13,944 bases of DNA from FEN-1297 sp964498065 (GTDB lineage Bacteria; Bacteroidota; Ignavibacteria; Ignavibacteriales; Ignavibacteriaceae). The notes below the pieces were generated by a model, which was not told where the DNA came from, did not search any database, and saw only the letters and a list, made by a program, of their open reading frames with translations. Shown in pieces: positions 1 through 8,700 of the stretch; the first letter of the stretch is position 1, and each line of letters opens with the position of its first letter. The translations under genes were made by a program, and so were the position numbers. Location: contig CAZCFZ010000097.1 in NCBI GenBank assembly GCA_964498065.1, forward strand, positions 1 through 13,944, in the 5' to 3' direction.

Positions 1-60
1 AGCTTTTAAATATTTTAAAAGTTGCTTATTTTTGAGAGTGGAAAATTTCTTTGAAAATAT

Positions 61-134
61 GCCCCGGTAGCTCAGCAGGATAGAGCGTCGGTTTCCTAAA
101 CCGTAGGTCGGAGGTTCGAATCCTCTCCGGGGTA
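61..134 (+). tRNA. tRNA-Arg (anticodon CCT)
   Basis: The cloverleaf can be folded by hand. The acceptor stem is 61-67 with 127-133 (seven pairs, the first a G-U wobble) and the discriminator is A134. The D stem is 70-73 with 83-86. The anticodon stem is 88-92 with 100-104; its outermost pair is a T-T mismatch. The anticodon loop 93-99 carries CCT at 95-97. The T stem is 110-114 with 122-126, with loop TTCGAAT. The CCA end is not encoded. The tRNA would read the AGG arginine codon. No integrase or att-like duplication is visible beside it. Confidence 0.95.
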
Positions 135-146
135 CATTAGCCGTTT

Positions 147-186
147 AGACACCCGGTGTTTTTGAAACACCGGGTGTCTTTTTTTT
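147..186 (+). terminator. Intrinsic terminator behind the tRNA
   Basis: A perfect 15-bp inverted repeat (147-161 with 165-179, loop TTG) is followed directly by a run of T to 186. This is the classic terminator form on the plus strand, 12 nt behind the tRNA. The same hairpin lies 13 nt past the stop of the convergent minus-strand gene, but on that strand no T-run follows the stem. A nearly identical hairpin is at 1568-1600. Confidence 0.85.
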
Positions 187-192
187 ATAAAA

Positions 193-1341
193 TTATTTCA
201 GCAGCACCATCTTTTTAATTAAATTAATGTTTCCGGCAGTCAATTTATATAAATACAATCCGCTGGGAAGTTTGTTTGCATCAAATTTAATAATGTAAGT
301 GCCTGCTGACTGGTTGCCGTTTACTAAAGTTGCAGCTTCTTTTCCAAGAATATTATAAACTTTTAAACTGACGAACTGCCTACTTCCTATTGTGTATTGA
401 ATTCTGGTGTTGGGATTAAACGGATTTGGATAATTTTGTTCAAGCGAAAAATTATATGGTTTTGAATTTGTTGGATTTATATTTGTAATGATTTTTGAGT
501 TTGCAATAGAAGTCCACAGCCACCACGCTGCATATGCTTTCATATTAGCATTAAGCGGTTTGGAATGCGCGGCACTGCAATTATACCAATCTACTCCTTC
601 GGTATGAGCATTCTGCCAGTCTGTTGCCCAGTTTTTATTTCTAATTAAATCGCCGTTGCTGTCATAATCGCATGCATCGTTTGCTAATTTATCTAAATAA
701 TAATTTCCATCAGGATCATAAGATTCAATATCTGCAAAGTCGTATAATATCTTGTTATTTTCTTTGCAATATTTTCTTATTTGTTCATTCCTTTTATTTA
801 AGTTCCCGTTAACTCCGGTACCATCGAGATGTCCGGTCATGTAAACAAATGTTACTTTTGGGTAATCAATTTCAAGTTGTGACATTAAATTTAGGTAAGT
901 AACAATGTTGTTTGAGTCTGCACTGCTTACTTCGCCGCACCAACTCCAGATAACGACATTTATATTATTGTTATCAGGACTATTAAGATAATTCCTAGTA
1001 GCCTGAGCCCAGGCAGTTCTATCCGGGTTGCCGAGATCATAGCCTCCGTAATTATTAAAAGCATAATCATGTATTTCAATCTCATTACTATTACCGCTGC
1101 TGCCAAAAGCATATTTATTGCCTTTCCATAAATACAAACCGCTCATGCCATCTATTAACTGACTTCCATGAGAAGTGTGTCCGTATGCAATATGCAGCCC
1201 TACTTTGGCGCTGTCAATTAATTCTTCCTGAATTTGTGATAATTTTATGCAATTATGGTTAATTATTATTCCTTGGGCATACATACTTAATGAACATAAA
1301 ACCATTATTAGAATAAAAGATTTTGTATATGAATACTTCAT
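193..1341 (-). CDS. Secreted protein with T9SS type A sorting domain; SGNH-hydrolase-like body (tentative)
   Basis: This 382-residue protein is predicted to be exported. Residues 1-22 form a Sec signal peptide (hydrophobic 9-20, likely cut after A22). Residues about 302-382 form a type IX secretion type A sorting domain: NYPNPFNP at 303-310, then the VYNILG strand, and a basic end (KKMVLLK). The sorting domain would be removed as the protein is anchored or released at the cell surface. The middle, 25-285, is not firmly recognised. GHTSHGSQ (54-61), IWSWCGE (131-137), MTGHLDG (168-174) and H259 near the end are spaced like the blocks of an SGNH/GDSL-type esterase fold, but the usual GDS motif is absent. 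ATG 1341 is chosen because it begins the signal peptide and has an AGGGAG ribosome site 5 nt upstream. Confidence 0.8.
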   Translation of the reverse strand: MKYSYTKSFILIMVLCSLSMYAQGIIINHNCIKLSQIQEELIDSAKVGLHIAYGHTSHGSQLIDGMSGLYLWKGNKYAFGSSGNSNEIEIHDYAFNNYGGYDLGNPDRTAWAQATRNYLNSPDNNNINVVIWSWCGEVSSADSNNIVTYLNLMSQLEIDYPKVTFVYMTGHLDGTGVNGNLNKRNEQIRKYCKENNKILYDFADIESYDPDGNYYLDKLANDACDYDSNGDLIRNKNWATDWQNAHTEGVDWYNCSAAHSKPLNANMKAYAAWWLWTSIANSKIITNINPTNSKPYNFSLEQNYPNPFNPNTRIQYTIGSRQFVSLKVYNILGKEAATLVNGNQSAGTYIIKFDANKLPSGLYLYKLTAGNINLIKKMVLLK

Positions 1342-1346
1342 TTTGT

Positions 1347-1352
1347 CTCCCT
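1347..1352 (-). promoter_or_regulatory. Ribosome binding site fixing the start at 1341
   Basis: AGGGAG on the minus strand lies 5 nt before the ATG. It is a clear Shine-Dalgarno site; most other genes in this window lack one. Confidence 0.6.
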
Positions 1353-1357
1353 ATTAT

Positions 1358-1373
1358 AAAAGTAATTACTTTT
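1358..1373. promoter_or_regulatory. 16-bp perfect palindrome upstream of the first T9SS gene
   Basis: AAAAGTAATTACTTTT is a perfect dyad 16 bp upstream of the start codon, touching a TATAAT-like hexamer on the minus strand. It could be an operator or chance in AT-rich DNA. No good -35 box was found for the TATAAT, which would also give an almost leaderless transcript. Confidence 0.25.
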
Positions 1374-1567
1374 GAATCGCCTCTTTTCAGTATTCACCAT
1401 TAAAGAGGGAAAATTAAGTTTTAGAAGGTTGAATCGGTACCGGTTTAAGGATTTTATAAATTTAAATTATTGCCGAAGGCTTACTGAAAAGCAATTATAA
1501 TTACAAATTACCCTTCAGCTGCCTTCTAATTCTTGTTGCAAAATATATAAAAAAATTAAAGCGACTC

Positions 1568-1604
1568 AGACACCCAATGTTTAAAAAACATTGGGTGTCT
1601 TTTT
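1568..1604 (+). terminator. Hairpin with T-run, twin of the one behind the tRNA
   Basis: A perfect 15-bp stem (1568-1582 with 1586-1600, loop AAA) is followed by five T on the plus strand. The arms match those at 147-179 except at two adjacent base pairs, where GG/CC has become AA/TT. No plus-strand gene lies upstream. The hairpin is 17 nt past the stop of the minus-strand gene ending at 1618, so it may serve that gene even though the T-run is on the other strand. Otherwise 1342-1617 holds no gene. Confidence 0.6.
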
Positions 1605-1617
1605 AATAAAGTTACTG

Positions 1618-2400
1618 TTATTTCAGCAGCAGCATTTTTTTTGTTTGTACAAAGCTGTCTGCCTGTAATCTGTAAATGTATGTTCCGCTTGCTAAATTAT
1701 TTGCGTTAAAATTAACTTCATAACTGCCGGAATTTTTCATCCCGTTAACTAAAGTTGAAACTTCCTGGCCTAAGATGTTATAAACTTTTATTGATACCAT
1801 ACCTGCTTTTGGGATTTGGTATTTTATTGTCGTGGAAGGATTAAACGGATTCGGATAATTCTGCTTAAGCTCAAATTTTGCAGGAGATTTTTCACTTTGG
1901 CTGACTGAAGTTAAAATCTCATCGTTCCATATACCTACCGACCATAAAGTTGCGGATCCCGGGCTAAAAAACTGCATCATCGTTGGTTGAATATTTATTT
2001 CACCATCAGGTTTAATTTTGGTAAAATATATTGTTGCAATATCAATCGATGTATCTCCTATTTCAGTACCTTTTCCAATTATAAGGGCTATATTTATTGA
2101 AATAGTATTGGATGAAGGATGTGAAACAGAGTAGACATAATTAGAACTGTTTAAATTATATATTGTATAATCTTTATTTTCAACTGGTGTTTGGGGAAAA
2201 TAAACTGAGTTTGTATCATATTTGAATCGTATAACTGAGTTACCTAAAAATGCATCTGATTGCTGAACGCTTAATTGCAATTTACAAGTGTAACTAGTGT
2301 CGTTTTCTCCAACAATTAAAAATTTACCATTTATTGTTTGTGGTTGGATTGAAAAGAATGTAAAAATACTAAAAGCAGCAGTAAGCCAAAATATCTTCAT
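1618..2400 (-). CDS. Secreted cohesin-like/β-sandwich protein with T9SS type A sorting domain
   Basis: This 260-residue exported protein has a signal peptide at 1-21, ending in a Q-rich cleavage region. Residues about 22-165 form one β-rich domain with LGNSVIRFKYDT (52-63), YSVSHPSSN (90-98) and QFFSP (143-147). The pattern resembles cohesin/carbohydrate-binding-like β-sandwiches common in Ignavibacteria surface proteins; binding function is inference. Residues 178-260 are the sorting domain (NYPNPFNPSTTIKYQIP, VYNILGQEV, KKMLLLK). The N-terminal domain is clearly homologous to that of the next upstream gene (2676-4466), so the two look like a tandem duplication. No enzyme motif is seen. A good sigma-70-like promoter lies just upstream, so the gene may be transcribed alone. 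Confidence 0.8.
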   Translation of the reverse strand: MKIFWLTAAFSIFTFFSIQPQTINGKFLIVGENDTSYTCKLQLSVQQSDAFLGNSVIRFKYDTNSVYFPQTPVENKDYTIYNLNSSNYVYSVSHPSSNTISINIALIIGKGTEIGDTSIDIATIYFTKIKPDGEINIQPTMMQFFSPGSATLWSVGIWNDEILTSVSQSEKSPAKFELKQNYPNPFNPSTTIKYQIPKAGMVSIKVYNILGQEVSTLVNGMKNSGSYEVNFNANNLASGTYIYRLQADSFVQTKKMLLLK

Positions 2401-2438
2401 CTACAAAATCCCTGTTTCTAACTAATCTTAAATCAACT

Positions 2439-2466
2439 ATTTTATCTATTGAATTACATGAGTCAA
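2439..2466 (-). promoter_or_regulatory. Sigma-70-like promoter for the 260-residue T9SS protein
   Basis: On the minus strand TTGACT (2461-2466) and TAAAAT (2439-2444) are separated by 16 bp. Transcription would begin near 2432, giving a leader of about 30 nt before the ATG at 2400. It is the best promoter-like match seen in the window. Confidence 0.5.
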
Positions 2467-2548
2467 GTTTAAGACCAGGATTTTTAGCGATATTAAGGTT
2501 AATTTAAGAGTGTTTAGACTAAAAGATTTTGAATTGTCCGTCAGTTTT

Positions 2549-2576
2549 GGTAATAAGTGACAATTGTGTCATTACC
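2549..2576. repeat. Imperfect hairpin in the gap between the two paralogues
   Basis: GGTAA (2549-2553) and TGACA (2558-2562) pair with TGTCA (2567-2571) and TTACC (2572-2576), with a 4-nt bulge on one side. No T-run follows on either strand, so it is not a standard terminator. Nothing else is evident in the 275-bp gap 2401-2675 besides the promoter. Confidence 0.3.
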
Positions 2577-2660
2577 TCTAATTATTTTGAGAACTAGATA
2601 ATTATGACAGGCACATTTATATAAATCTTGTTGCCGGGAAACGTCAATTTTACTTATAGT

Positions 2661-2680
2661 TAGTATCATTTGATACTATT
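2661..2680. terminator. Short hairpin overlapping the stop of the large T9SS gene
   Basis: TAGTATCA (2661-2668) pairs perfectly with TGATACTA (2671-2678), and the second arm contains the stop codon of the minus-strand gene. Four T follow on the plus strand. The stem is AT-rich and short, so it is a weak terminator candidate. Confidence 0.3.
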
Positions 2681-4466
2681 TTAATAGGATCATTTTTTTT
2701 GTTTCTGCAAAATTGCCTGCACGCAGCCGATAGAAATATATTCCGCTTGATAAATTCGAAGCATTAAATACTACTGTGTAATTTCCTGCATCCTTAAAAC
2801 CATTTACCAATTCGGTTACTTTATTGCCCAGAATATCATAAATAATAATTTCCACATTACTATTTCGAGGTACTGAAAAATCAATTTTAGTTGATGGATT
2901 AAATGGATTCGGATAATTTTGTGAAAGTTCAAATTTAGAAGGTATATCAGGAGTTAAATTATCATTTAATCCTGAGGACGTTCCGTAAGCTTCAATTTTC
3001 CATATGCTTGCCCATTGACTTTGATTGGATTGTGTTAGAACAATTTTAATGTATCTTGCATTTGTCGAATCAAAATCGACTTCAGTCCATTGTGTACTAT
3101 CGGACCAAACATTTTGAATAAGTGATTGCCAGCTGTGTGCATTTTTCGATGAGAAAACAGAATATTTATATAAGCAGCCCGATTCCCATTTATAAAAAGA
3201 AATTCGTAAGCTACTTAGCGGATTTATTTGTCCCATATCAAGTGAAATTGTATCCGGCATTGGAGTTGCACTTAACCATCTTGAACTATCGATGTTATTT
3301 CCGCTATTATTTATAACATTATCCGGCGAGTAATTCTGAACCCATGAACTTGACGTCGCTTGAACAAATTGATTTTGTTTTTGAGTTCCGTTACCCTTTG
3401 AGGGAAGCACCAGTGTTTCAACTACAGGATTAGGAGTAATCATTTTTCCTGCTCTATCTTCTACATTTTTAATTGTAAGATTATAATTTGTGTTTTTTTG
3501 TAGAGTTGAAGTTTTCAAGGAAACTGTCTCGGAGTCAGGCATTAAAGTAGATTGACTTATTTGTAAATTGTTCGAAAAACTATAATTATTATTATCTTCA
3601 GCTGATATTGGATTCAATCTTTTGTTGAATTGAATTGTTAAAGTATGATTATTATTTACCGTTACACCTGAAACATTAAAGGGAGTAGTATCTAAGTAAT
3701 AATTATATTGAAATGTATTATTTCCAGTTAAAATAGGATTTCCAAAAATGTCTTTTACATTTTGAACGGTAACTATATATGTTTTGCCGGGAATATGAGC
3801 TGATGTTTTCAGAGTAACCTTTGTAAGATTTGAAGACAATACTGCGCTTTTAACCGTTATATTATTATCTATTGAATAATTAGAAATATCAATTGCGGAA
3901 TTGCTGTCTAACTGATCGGAAAACGTAAGTTCAACAGTTGCAGAATCTAAAATTACAGCCCCGGATAAAATAAGAGGTACCGGAGAATAATGCCAGCTTC
4001 CGAGATTCCATAGTTCGGATGATAAAGGGCTAAAAAATTGCCTTAGAATAGGCTGAATATTTGCATTATCCGAAGCTTTTATTTTCTTAAAATGAATACT
4101 TACCAAATTTAAATAATTGCTTGATAGTGTCGTGCCCGTACCCGATATGTTAGCTACATTAATTGAAATAATATTTGAGGAAGGATGCGATACTGAATAA
4201 TAATATTGGGAATTGTTGAGATTATTAAATTGATAGTCAACATTTTCTTTAGGGACTTGCGGGAAATAAAAAGCGCTTGTATCATAAGCAAAACGAATTA
4301 CCGAATTTCCTAATATAGAAGTATTCTGATTTACATTTATTTGTAGATTAACCGTATAAGCAGTATCGTTACTTTCAGTAACCTGAAAATTATTGTTGAT
4401 AGTTTGCGAATTAATTGTAGAAAGAGCAAATAACGTAAATATTAAAGATAGTCTAAGTATCTTCAT
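2676..4466 (-). CDS. Multidomain secreted protein: cohesin-like, two Ig-like, F5/8 type C (discoidin) and T9SS sorting domains
   Basis: The start is ATG 4466, giving 596 residues. The reading frame stays open to an ATG at 4547, but only 4466 places a signal peptide (MKILRLSLIFTLFALS, cut near S20) at the N-terminus. Domains in order: a β-sandwich at 22-160 homologous to the neighbouring 260-residue protein (LGNSVIRFAYDT, YSVSHPSSN, QFFSP); two SbsA/Big-type Ig-like domains at about 165-257 and 262-353, each with an ATVELTFSDQLD or TLTIQFNKRLN strand and a VTVQNVKD or LTIKNVED strand; an F5/8 type C-like domain at about 365-496 (SPDNVINNS, RWLSATPMPDTISLDMG, RYIKIVL, WKIEAYG); and a T9SS type A sorting domain at 516-596. 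The discoidin fold often binds glycans, so a carbohydrate-adhesion role at the cell surface is likely but inferred. No catalytic motif is visible. Confidence 0.85.
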   Translation of the reverse strand: MKILRLSLIFTLFALSTINSQTINNNFQVTESNDTAYTVNLQINVNQNTSILGNSVIRFAYDTSAFYFPQVPKENVDYQFNNLNNSQYYYSVSHPSSNIISINVANISGTGTTLSSNYLNLVSIHFKKIKASDNANIQPILRQFFSPLSSELWNLGSWHYSPVPLILSGAVILDSATVELTFSDQLDSNSAIDISNYSIDNNITVKSAVLSSNLTKVTLKTSAHIPGKTYIVTVQNVKDIFGNPILTGNNTFQYNYYLDTTPFNVSGVTVNNNHTLTIQFNKRLNPISAEDNNNYSFSNNLQISQSTLMPDSETVSLKTSTLQKNTNYNLTIKNVEDRAGKMITPNPVVETLVLPSKGNGTQKQNQFVQATSSSWVQNYSPDNVINNSGNNIDSSRWLSATPMPDTISLDMGQINPLSSLRISFYKWESGCLYKYSVFSSKNAHSWQSLIQNVWSDSTQWTEVDFDSTNARYIKIVLTQSNQSQWASIWKIEAYGTSSGLNDNLTPDIPSKFELSQNYPNPFNPSTKIDFSVPRNSNVEIIIYDILGNKVTELVNGFKDAGNYTVVFNASNLSSGIYFYRLRAGNFAETKKMILLK

Positions 4467-4492
4467 ATAAATATTCTTGATGCTGTTTGAGG

Positions 4493-4521
4493 TTTTTATT
4501 TGATTAATAATTTCATAACAA
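4493..4521 (-). promoter_or_regulatory. Possible promoter for the large T9SS gene
   Basis: On the minus strand TTGTTA (4516-4521) and TAAAAA (4493-4498) are 17 bp apart. This would give a leader of about 20 nt before ATG 4466. The match is moderate in very AT-rich DNA. It also argues against the upstream ATG at 4547, which would lie before the transcript start. Confidence 0.3.
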
Positions 4522-4898
4522 ATTTGGAACCAAAGAAAAATTTGCAAAATCTATCGTAAATGCTGTCTTTTTAAGTTATTTCTGAAAATTAGATAGAAAT
4601 TTTTAGGTAAGTTTGTAAAAAATGCTGTAATTATTACTTATTAATTCCTGATAATTTGCGGACAATCATTCCGGTAAAAAATAAAAGGTGAGGATTTAAA
4701 TTTTTTTTTTGTGGATTTCCTTTCAGATGCACTATCGAACTTGTTTTTAAGTAAATAGGATACTAATAATTTATGTGACTAAGACAACTTTATTCGTCAA
4801 AATTATCAGTAATAATCTTGCACGAGTTAAATAATATTTTTTATTTTAGCCTGGAGTTATTTAATTTTAATATCGATACAATAAAATTTAGCATTATT
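4522..4898. other. AT-rich intergenic stretch without recognised content
   Basis: This is the divergent gap between the large T9SS gene and the CheW-like gene. It has many homopolymer runs. I see no convincing ORF, tRNA, strong hairpin or repeat in it. It probably only separates two divergent promoters. Confidence 0.5.
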
Positions 4899-4928
4899 TT
4901 GAGTGAACTAATTAATTATTTCTAATAT
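4899..4928 (+). promoter_or_regulatory. Possible promoter for the CheW-like gene
   Basis: TTGAGT (4899-4904) and TAATAT (4923-4928) are 18 bp apart. Transcription would begin near 4935, giving a leader of about 115 nt. It is a weak call in AT-rich sequence. Confidence 0.3.
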
Positions 4929-5010
4929 AAACAGCATATTGGTAGTAATTATTGAGAAATAATTAATATCAAAAAAAATTAAATTATTTCTTTTCATCAA
5001 AATTATTTAA

Positions 5011-5045
5011 AGGAGAGTGCCTAATTTTTAAATATGTCGGATTAA
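5011..5045 (+). promoter_or_regulatory. Ribosome site and four-codon leader ORF before the CheW-like gene
   Basis: The only strong Shine-Dalgarno sequence (AGGAG at 5011-5015) lies 34 nt before the ATG at 5050, too far to act directly. Between them, ATG TCG GAT TAA (5034-5045) makes a tiny reading frame ending 4 nt before the real start. In-frame alternatives upstream are limited by a stop at 5029. The arrangement could allow re-initiation coupling or could be chance. Confidence 0.3.
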
Positions 5046-5049
5046 ATAT

Positions 5050-5568
5050 ATGACGGATTCCTCTTCTTTGTTTAAGACAACACACGGAATAGTTACCTTT
5101 AAAATCGGAGAGCAAGAATATTGCACCTCGCTTGACATTATAGATTCAATATTAAAAATTGATGAGTTAAATAGACTTGCACGTTTAGGTGAAGATTTCA
5201 TAATCTATAAAAGTGAAAAATATAAAATTATTCAAACTTTTAGAACCGCTGGAGAAAAATTTAATAAGAAAAACCCGGAAGAAAGAATTATTCTTGTAAG
5301 TATTTTCGGAAAAAAATTTGCATATACCGTAGATAAAATAATAGAAATACTGGCTCTAGATCAAATCTTTGTTGAGAAATCATTGGACTTTAAACCCACA
5401 ACTCAAATTCCTTATGTAAGCGGAATTCTTAAGTTTCAAGGTGCAGCTATCTATTTTCCCGACTTTGAAAGAATAGCAAAAGAATTAAGCATTGAGGAAT
5501 CAAATCAATCCCATGATTATCGGCCAAATCCGCATTTAAAAGTAAATCATAATAGTGAAATAAAATAG
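5050..5568 (+). CDS. Divergent stand-alone CheW-like protein
   Basis: This is a 172-residue cytoplasmic protein with no signal peptide. Residues about 11-147 follow the CheW/CheA-P5 two-barrel pattern: GIVTFKIGEQEYCTSLDII (13-31) as the opening strand, ERIILVSIFGKKFAYTVDKI (78-97) in the middle, and PYVSGILKFQGAAIYFPDFE (121-140) as the closing strands. CheW couples receptors to the CheA kinase in chemosensory arrays. Here the sequence is divergent and ends in a 22-residue polar tail. No CheA, MCP or CheY gene is beside it, so a scaffold role for a distant chemosensory or type IV pilus system is inference. It is the only plus-strand protein gene in the window and appears monocistronic. Confidence 0.65.
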   Translation: MTDSSSLFKTTHGIVTFKIGEQEYCTSLDIIDSILKIDELNRLARLGEDFIIYKSEKYKIIQTFRTAGEKFNKKNPEERIILVSIFGKKFAYTVDKIIEILALDQIFVEKSLDFKPTTQIPYVSGILKFQGAAIYFPDFERIAKELSIEESNQSHDYRPNPHLKVNHNSEIK

Positions 5569-5796
5569 AATTAAACTTAAATAAATTTTAAACAAACGTT
5601 TATTGTTATTTTACACCGGACATAATAAGTTCTATCTAACAAAAATGAAATTTATTTATTCAAGTTTTATTTTTACAGTTCATTCTGATAAAGTCAATTT
5701 AAACATAAAATTGTAAGGCTAGGTATCATTATATAATTAACTCTCCTAAAATATAAACCATTGTAAGTCATTTTTATAATACATAAATATTCTCTA

Positions 5797-8700
5797 TTAT
5801 AATTTCCCATATCCGTTTAACTTTGCTTCTTTCATTAAGCTGGCAATTCGTTCTGCCTGTAATGCAAATGTTTCAAGACGTGCTTCTATAACCTGAGGGT
5901 AAACATTCCCGTCGGTTTCAATAGTTAAAAACGGAATATTCATTTTCCCGTTGAAAAGTTCCGGCAGTTTATAATTTTTGTTTATAATTCTCTCCGCAAA
6001 TATTTTATTCTCAACTTTCATATCAGCGGCAGCAAGTGCCTCGGTAAACCTTGTCGGCATACATCCGAAGGGGCCAAGATTAATTACTCCGCAATATTTA
6101 TCGAGAGTTTCGTGAAGAGCAACTCCTAAAGTTAATCCGGGCTCACCTTTATATTCCATAGGGATGATGTGCTTGCTTCTATTCAGTAGTGCGTCCACCT
6201 TGGTTAAGGAAAATTTGTAATAACCGGTTTTCGATAAAATCTTTTTAATTCTGTATTCTGCAATCCTCATGTAGACTACTCTTATCAACCTTTCAATTTT
6301 TTGCTTGTATGTAGTGTCCGGTTCTAATAATTTTTGTTTTAGAAGATAGTCCACATAATAAATCCATTCGGATATATAAGAATCCTTCAGTATGAACCCT
6401 TTTTTTGCAAAATGTTTATTCAGCCACTTATGGGAAAAGTGATCTCGTCTTACATAAATCTCGCCGCATAATGCTATATATTTGGCTTGATGAATAGGTA
6501 CTCTGGAGAGTACTTTGTCTTTGATTAAAGTCGAAAACCTTTTTAATGCTTTGTAAATGTTATCCGGTTCTTTCTCAAAAATAGTATTTAATTCATCATA
6601 GCCTTTATAAAAAGTTTTTAATCCTTCATCAGGATCCGCGGCATGAGCCATAATACCTGACCGAATATCGTCAAGTACATCACTTACAAAAAGTGTTTGA
6701 ATTCCCCTAAGAGCAAAATTAGGGCCTAAACCTGCAAAACCGTCTTCATTCATTAAAGTTAAGGTAGTAACATTTCTTAATTTTTTCCTTTTTATAAATT
6801 CACGCATAAAAACCGGATACTGGCCAAGTCTGCAATTACCTGCACCGTAAACCAGGAAGAATGCAATATATTGTTTTCCGTCCCATTTATTTTCTATATA
6901 ATCAAGTAAAGACCCGACACACATAAGCAAGGGAAGGCATTCTTTACCGGTTGCTACCGATCTTCCTAGTTTTAATATTTCAGGATTTCCTTCCGGCATT
7001 GCAATGGCATTGAATCCCTGGCTGCGTAAGCCTGCGGCAAACATTGGTGCTGCGAGATCACCCATTGATGGGATTAATATATCAACCCTCGGGTCCGATA
7101 AAGGTATTCTTTCTCCCTCAGAAGAAATAAAATATCCCTGGTCTGAACCGAATTCTATTCTTGCCGGAACAAAGTCGCTGTAATCCGGGTCGCTTATTTT
7201 ATTTCGTATTTTCCGGTAGTTTTTAATTATATCAAGTGCGGCATCTATTCTTGTGTTTATCCCGGCGTCGGCTGTATGTCCGTCAAGTTCTAAAGTTAAG
7301 GAAGGTTTTGTACCCATAATTGAACGAAACGTCGTCAGTAGAAATGAATCCGGACCGCATGAAAAGTTTGAAATATATGTTGCGAAAAACTGCGGATTAT
7401 TTTTTATAATTCTGGCGATTTTTAAAATTTTCTTTCCGCCTTCCCAGTACTGATTATCATCAATTACTTCATTCCTGTAATCGAACATATCGTAAGGAAC
7501 AACATACACTCCGCGTGATGCAAATTTTTTAGGTATCCCTTTATTAGCAAGTTCGGTAAATGAATTATAAGGCCTTCCGACAAGCACGATTGCCATTTCT
7601 TCAGGATGCTGTTTCATAAACTCCGTGAATTGTCTTCCCATCTCAAACAGTTCATTTGTATAATCTTCCTGCATTTTTAATGCAAAACGAAAAGCTTCTT
7701 TTATTTTCTCTTCATCATCAATACCCAGTTGTTTACCGACTTCAATAAATTTCTGTTCTTCTTTATCATAACCGTTTGCAAAATTAAAATATGGAGTAAT
7801 TAATTTTTCTTCCGGAACTAGATCTTTAAAAGCCTGCTTTAAGTAAAATGGCTCTCCACTTACGAAGACACATGTGCTGTTAAAATCAAGCCTGTGATGA
7901 TCCGAGTCATTAACATACATTTCGAAGATTTCGGGAATGAAATAATAATCAGGATTTTTCCTAATTAAATCCGCAAACAATCCTAAGGATATTTGAGCAG
8001 GATAACAGAAGGAAGTATTTTCTCTTTCGAGACCTTGCTCATCAATTTTATCCGAAAGCACTACTTTAAACCCAAGCTTAGTAAAAAAATTATAATAAAG
8101 CGGATAAATTGTGTGAGTATGAAAAGATTGATTTATTCCAATTGTAGGAATGAGTTTATCTCCCCTTTCCTTTAAAAAGGGGTTGGGGGATAGGCTTGCG
8201 TATTTCTCAAACGTTAGTACATGCCGCTTTTGTATGTAGTCATATTGATCTACATCGACTTTGGTTTTATTGATTAGATTATAATATTTATTACAAGCCC
8301 CGCCGAATGGATAAGTTTTACCTTGGACAGTTATAAGATTAATTGGACATGCAAGATCGCACTTTTCAATTCCTCCGGCGCAAATAAAGGGCTTTCTAAA
8401 GCTTACTTCTCTTTCTGCTAATTCTTTTAAAAAGAATTTTCCGGGTTTTATTAATCCTAAATCAATTTTTTCTTTTATCTCAAGTGCAACTCCAAACGCA
8501 CCCATTAATCCCGGTTCGGGAGGAACAATAATTTCTTTGCCAGTTAATGCAGCCATTGCGATGGGTATTGCTTTGTTATAGCAGACTCCGCCCTGCATAA
8601 ATATTTTTTTGCCTATTGGACGATTGCCCTTAACACGATTCACATAATTCATACAAATTGAATAAACCAGGCCGGCGACAATATCTTCTTTAATTATATT

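Noticed and set aside
61..186. Integration (att) site of a genomic island at the tRNA
   Set aside because: No integrase gene and no second copy of the tRNA 3' end were seen in the window.
3122..3316. 64-residue plus-strand frame opposite the discoidin domain
   Set aside because: It is antisense to a well-supported domain and has no recognised motif.
4467..4547. N-terminal extension of 27 residues on the large T9SS protein (ATG 4547)
   Set aside because: It would bury the signal peptide that begins at ATG 4466, and a candidate promoter lies inside the extension.
7253..8175. Short plus-strand frames opposite the activase gene (7253-7453 and 7993-8175)
   Set aside because: They are antisense to conserved activase coding sequence and look like chance frames.
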